Shown: positions 61,401-64,000 of the stretch, piece after piece | Layout of the letters: each line of letters begins with the position of its first letter | Numbering within the stretch: the first letter of the stretch is position 1 | Assembly (NCBI GenBank): GCA_022402525.1 | Contig: JAKRSB010000109.1 | Location: forward strand, 1 to 64,000 | Reading direction: 5' to 3' | Source of the DNA: Thermosynechococcaceae cyanobacterium MS004 | GTDB lineage: Bacteria > Cyanobacteriota > Cyanobacteriia > Thermosynechococcales > Thermosynechococcaceae | DNA: 64,000 nucleotides | Notes under the pieces: model-generated | What the model was told of the DNA's origin: nothing | Seen by the model: only the letters and a program-made list of their open reading frames with translations | Database searches by the model: none | Position numbers and translations under genes: made by a program

Positions 61401-61715
61401 GTCTTTTCTAATCTGATCAGCAACGGGATTCGGCACCACAATCGACCCGATGGCTCCATTCACATTTCCTGTAAAGTCCTGGACGAGGGTTACGAATTTG
61501 CGATCGCCGATGATGGGCCAGGAATTGACCCAGAGCACCACGAGCGCATCTTCAAAATTTTCCAGGCCATCAACCCCCAAAACTCCCAGGACAGCACAGG
61601 AATTGGCCTAAGCATCGTCAAAAAAATAGTGGAAACCGAGGAAGGAACCATTCGCCTCGACTCAGCGCTAGGCAAGGGCACCACCTTTTATGTGACCTGG
61701 CCAAAACAGCCCTAG
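58422..61715 (+). CDS. Multi-PAS sensor histidine kinase
   Basis: 1097 residues, no transmembrane segment, so cytosolic. About six PAS/PAC domains occur in series (starting near residues 8, 135, 268, 485, 600 and 725; PAC ends such as [27 protein letters not shown] and [11 protein letters not shown]). A coiled coil (about 390-480) separates the third and fourth. The phospho-acceptor is His889 in [13 protein letters not shown], of the phytochrome-like kinase type. The ATP-binding domain has the N-box [12 protein letters not shown] and DDGPGID, then [12 protein letters not shown]. No response regulator is adjacent, and no receiver is fused, so its partner is elsewhere. The signal could be redox, light or a small ligand. 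Confidence 0.93.
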   Translation: MPSDAKDQRLLEGLPHIVWIASEAGSITFLNQRWTTVTGLSLEQGLGSGFFEAIHPVDQAQNRLVWRQAVETKNAFESVFRLRQTDQTYRRVIARAEFTIESSPDPDNFQEDGFQGGKWLGTLTDIDGLTQPALTSNQPFLEALLDNLSDGIVACDAAGTLTLFNKASQTFHGLPVEPLPADRWAEYYDLYHADTLTPLASEDIPLFRALQGEVVRGAKMRIVPKHGGQSRLLLANGTPILHPSGHQLGAVVAMRDITEQEQAEVALRASERRFRAIFDQTFQFIGLLEPDGTLIEANQTALNFGGFKAEEVIGRPFWEARWWQSSREVREQLKQAIAQAASGEFVRYEVEVLGAKDEARCIDFSLKPIQDEVGNVILLIPEGRDITERRQAEAEIQQLNISLEQRVAQRTAELEAKNHQNQLLLLREQETQAELEAVIRQLEVTNCRNEELLEREQLARAEAEMAIAETARSAERLSLALEAAQMGTWDRDMLTNQRFWNPLHEVIFGYTPGQPNRDHQDWERRVHPDDLDWIHKATDAARQNRKVLSLEYRILWPDGSLHWIDAKGRYLYDDSGQPVRMMGVVRDITDRKRSEQALRESEDRFYKAILNSPLPIALHAEDGEVLLINEAWIELSGYSPEDIPTVEAWMEKAYGDRKGLIKQRIVNLYDITERTREGEFTIKTRSGEIRIWDFFSAPLNDLGDGRRLVISTALDVTDSKQAEQALREQEARYRSLVEAISQITWNTNAQGELFSGQPGWAEFTGQRFEEYQGWGWLKAIHPDDQAQTAEAWKTAIANHTPYCTEHRLRRRDGVYRAMSVRGVPVFQEDGSVREWVGTHADITERKQAQAALEERAQELSNLNRLMVQAAGLLEARNQELDRFVHIVSHDLKAPLRAISNLSQWIEEDLEGLLSGENQKQMTLLRSRVARMEALINGLLAYARAGRTDSMIETVAVGDLLAEVIDSMAPPPPFRVTVEPGMPTLQTKPLLLSQVFSNLISNGIRHHNRPDGSIHISCKVLDEGYEFAIADDGPGIDPEHHERIFKIFQAINPQNSQDSTGIGLSIVKKIVETEEGTIRLDSALGKGTTFYVTWPKQP

Positions 61716-62362
61716 CGTAAAAGCGGCACGGGACAAGAGACATTCACCCCGCCCAGTCCGCAATACCCGTTCGGGTTCTTTTGAAGGTATTGCTGGTGGT
61801 ATGCCTCCGCAAAGTAAAACACGGGGGCTTCCAAAATTTCAGTGGTAATTTTCCCATGTCCAGCGGCGCTCAACGCCTCCTGATAAGCATCGCGAGACTG
61901 TTCCGCCAGCTTTTGCTGCTCAGCCGAGTAGGTATAGATGCCAGACCGATACTGGGTTCCGCTATCATTGCCTTGGCGCATTCCCTGAGTCGGATTGTGG
62001 CTTTCCCAAAACACCTTTAAAAGCTCTGCATAGGAAATAACCTTGGGGTCAAAGACCACGCGCACCACTTCATTGTGTCCCGTTAGGCCAGAGCAGACCT
62101 CTTGGTAGGTGGGGTTGGGCGTCAAGCCAGCGGCATACCCCACTGCGGTACTGTAGACCCCCGTCTGCTTCCAGAAGCCGCGCTCTGCGCCCCAAAAGCA
62201 GCCCAGCCCAAACATGGCCATCTCTAGCCCTTCAGGATAGGGCGGCGTTAGGGAATTTCCGTTTACAAAGTGCTTGTCAGGAACGGCTATTGCCTCAGCT
62301 CGACCCTTCAAAGCTTCTTCTGGGGAGGGGAGAGTTGCTTTCTTACCAAAACCAAAAAACAT
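61712..62362 (-). CDS. msrA: Peptide-methionine (S)-S-oxide reductase, cytosolic
   Basis: 216 residues. Catalytic Cys55 is in [13 protein letters not shown], with [12 protein letters not shown] and [24 protein letters not shown] downstream. Resolving cysteines at 201 and 210 match the E. coli-type MsrA layout with an N-terminal extension ([18 protein letters not shown]). There is no signal peptide. It converges on the sensor kinase gene with a 4-bp overlap. It is clearly a different subtype from the exported MsrA at 56421-57158. Confidence 0.94.
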   Translation of the reverse strand: MFFGFGKKATLPSPEEALKGRAEAIAVPDKHFVNGNSLTPPYPEGLEMAMFGLGCFWGAERGFWKQTGVYSTAVGYAAGLTPNPTYQEVCSGLTGHNEVVRVVFDPKVISYAELLKVFWESHNPTQGMRQGNDSGTQYRSGIYTYSAEQQKLAEQSRDAYQEALSAAGHGKITTEILEAPVFYFAEAYHQQYLQKNPNGYCGLGGVNVSCPVPLLR

Positions 62363-62715
62363 AGCGGTCTTCTTTTCTCTACGGTAATTGGGTTATTTTG
62401 AACCTAGTCTCTTTAGCCTAACGGATCTCGCCGAAGTCGTTCTGAGCGCAGGATGAGTTTATGTCGATTTTTCGATGATTCTAAACTTTGGCATCCCCTT
62501 AATTTTTCCCTGACTAAGACCTAACCAAAATTAGGTTTCAAAATGAGTTGATATTCGGGAAGGCATGATAACCTGTTGAAAAAATGCAGGCTACCTGTGC
62601 TTTGCTCAATTTTCTGGCTCCATCGGTTACAGGGTTTTTCTTGATCAGCACACCATCCCATTTGAGCGGCTGAGGCAGACTGGGACATTACTTCAAGCCA
62701 TGAGCGCCTTCGACT
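62363..62715. other. Divergent gap between msrA and smc
   Basis: I see no gene, tandem repeat or clear hairpin. It must hold the promoters of both divergent genes, but no convincing -35/-10 pair is visible. Confidence 0.4.
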
Positions 62716-64000
62716 GTGTACGTTAAAAGTCTAGAGCTAAGCTACTTTAAATCCTTTGGCAGCACAACGACCATTCCGTTACTGCCCGGTTTTACGGTCG
62801 TTTCGGGGCCCAATGGATCTGGAAAGTCTAACTTACTGGATGCAATGCTCTTTGCCTTGGGGCTATCGGGGTCTAAGGGAATGCGGGCGGAGCGCTTACC
62901 AGACTTGGTCAACCAGGCTCAGCTAAAGCGCGGCCACTCAATTATTGAGACGAAGGTAACCGTCACCTTTGATATTTCAGATATTAATGATATTTCAGAT
63001 ATCAACGCGGCTGCGCTGCTGCCTGAAAGTGTGGCTGCAGGGACTGGAGATGAGGCGGAAACCAGCGAGGCAGCGCCGATCGCCCAGGAGTGGCAGGTGA
63101 CGCGGAAGCTGCGCGTGACAAAGCAGGGCACCTACACCTCTACCTACGCTATTAACGGCGAAACCTGCACCCTTTCAGAACTTCACGACCAGATGAATCG
63201 GCTCCGCATCTACCCGGAGGGCTACAATGTGGTGCTTCAGGGGGATGTGACAGGCATTATTTCCATGAATGCCCGTCAGCGCCGTGAAATTATTGACGAG
63301 CTGGCGGGGGTTGCCAATTTTGACCGCAAAATTAATCAGGCTAAAGAAAAGCTTGATGCGGTAAAAGAGCAGGAAGATCGCTTCCATATTGTGGAGCAGG
63401 AGCTGAAGGAGCAGTGCGATCGCCTAGATCGCGATCGCGTCAAGGCCCAAAAATACCAGGCGCTCAGAGCCGAACTGCAGGACAAATCCGTTTGGGAAAA
63501 TGTCTTAGCCTACCGGAGCCTAGCCCAGCAGATTGAAAAAATAGGGCAGCAGATCCAGGCCGAAGCGCAGCAGCAGACCCAACTCGAAGCTCAAATTCAG
63601 GCGATCGCTATTGAGATTCAGGAGATGAGCGATCGCTTAGCCGAACTCAATGCCCAGGTGAAGGCCCTTGGCGAAGACGAACAGCTCGCCGTCCAGGCGG
63701 CGATCGCCACCCAAGAAGCAGAACTGCGACAGCTTCAGCGACAGCAGGCCGAGTCTAAGGCCGCTCAGGAGATTGTCCTAGGGCGACTGGAACAGCTCCA
63801 GCAGCAAATTGTGGCCGACCAGCAGCAGGTTGCAGCCCTAGAGCAGCAGAGCATCACCCTTGAGCGCAAAACCCTACAGACGCTTACCCAGACACGAGAT
63901 GCTGCCAAAGCCGACCTCGAAACCCTACGGGAACAGTCACGGGCGATCGCAACTTCCGCTGATGCCTGGGTGCAAGAGCAAACCCAGCTTCGCGGCGCAA
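62716..64000 (+). CDS. smc: Chromosome segregation protein SMC, N-terminal part (3' end outside window)
   Basis: 428 codons are visible, running off the right edge without a stop. GTG 62716 is the only start after the in-frame TGA at 62701. The N-terminal ATPase lobe shows YFKSFG and Walker A GPNGSGKSN (about residues 31-39); the Q-loop VVLQGDVTGI and the segment ELAGVANFDRKINQAKEKL lead into a long Gln/Glu/Ala-rich coiled coil. SMC homodimers with ScpA and ScpB organise and separate chromosomes. A repeat-derived, acidic insert (DISDIN twice, then a Glu/Ala-rich stretch) interrupts the ATPase lobe at about residues 86-117. Hinge and C-terminal Walker B are not in view. Confidence 0.93.
   Translation, partial: MYVKSLELSYFKSFGSTTTIPLLPGFTVVSGPNGSGKSNLLDAMLFALGLSGSKGMRAERLPDLVNQAQLKRGHSIIETKVTVTFDISDINDISDINAAALLPESVAAGTGDEAETSEAAPIAQEWQVTRKLRVTKQGTYTSTYAINGETCTLSELHDQMNRLRIYPEGYNVVLQGDVTGIISMNARQRREIIDELAGVANFDRKINQAKEKLDAVKEQEDRFHIVEQELKEQCDRLDRDRVKAQKYQALRAELQDKSVWENVLAYRSLAQQIEKIGQQIQAEAQQQTQLEAQIQAIAIEIQEMSDRLAELNAQVKALGEDEQLAVQAAIATQEAELRQLQRQQAESKAAQEIVLGRLEQLQQQIVADQQQVAALEQQSITLERKTLQTLTQTRDAAKADLETLREQSRAIATSADAWVQEQTQLRGA
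62971..63006 (+). repeat. In-frame tandem duplication, 18 bp x 2, in smc
   Basis: GATATTTCAGATATYAAY occurs twice, encoding DISDIN twice within the SMC head domain. Confidence 0.9.

Overview
The window is chromosomal DNA from a cyanobacterium. Four independent signs agree. The RNA polymerase beta' subunit is split into rpoC1 and rpoC2. The DNA polymerase III alpha gene stops inside a DnaE-type split intein. The HIP1 octamer GCGATCGC recurs throughout (for example at 5392, 10775, 10967 and 61500). Several genes belong to families typical of cyanobacteria (PAP/fibrillin, DUF3134, Lin0512, pentapeptide repeats). The genus cannot be fixed from the sequence alone. No rRNA, tRNA, CRISPR array, transposase or prophage was recognised.

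Layout. 1-12.4 kb: the end of a metallophosphoesterase, aspS, a two-gene ABC exporter, a very large SNF2-type helicase, a creatininase-family amidohydrolase, a Lin0512 protein, endonuclease VIII (nei) and a 2H phosphodiesterase. 12.9-15.1 kb: a small unknown protein, a J-domain protein and a membrane-anchored alpha/beta hydrolase. 15.5-26.5 kb: the cluster rpsT-tatD-rpoB-rpoC1-rpoC2, closed by a clear hairpin terminator. 26.6-34.8 kb: dnaE (N-terminal half plus intein N-fragment), an overlapping prepilin-like gene, a long pentapeptide-repeat protein, trpD, a LuxR-type regulator with a degenerate receiver, and a small membrane protein. 34.8-42.4 kb: an alpha/beta hydrolase, ppsA, a DUF120-like protein, a PBP4-type lipoprotein (dacB), bioB and a lone ExbB/TolQ-like protein. 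42.6-46.9 kb: a kinase-WD40 / PP2C phosphatase / VWA triad on the minus strand. 47.4-55.6 kb: mraY, a DUF3134 protein, fibrillin, a glycosyltransferase, DAHP synthase, an N-acetylmuramoyl-alanine amidase, yqeK, a PAP2 phosphatase and a Crp-like regulator. 56.4-64 kb: an exported MsrA, a nitroreductase, a multi-PAS histidine kinase, a cytosolic MsrA and the start of smc, which runs off the right edge.

Most of this is housekeeping: transcription, translation, replication, cell wall, tryptophan, aromatic and biotin synthesis, and repair of oxidised DNA and protein. Two signals stand out. The first is the three-gene kinase/phosphatase/VWA module, which matches the TerY-P triad architecture but has a membrane-spanning, WD40-bearing kinase with altered catalytic motifs. 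The second is window-wide: more than twenty loci carry a short tandem array (mostly 9-18 bp units, usually 2-6 copies) whose unit is private to that locus. These arrays lie in intergenic gaps, across stop codons, or inside the coding ends of genes. One is a tetranucleotide tract just after the trpD start codon, where slippage would shift the frame.
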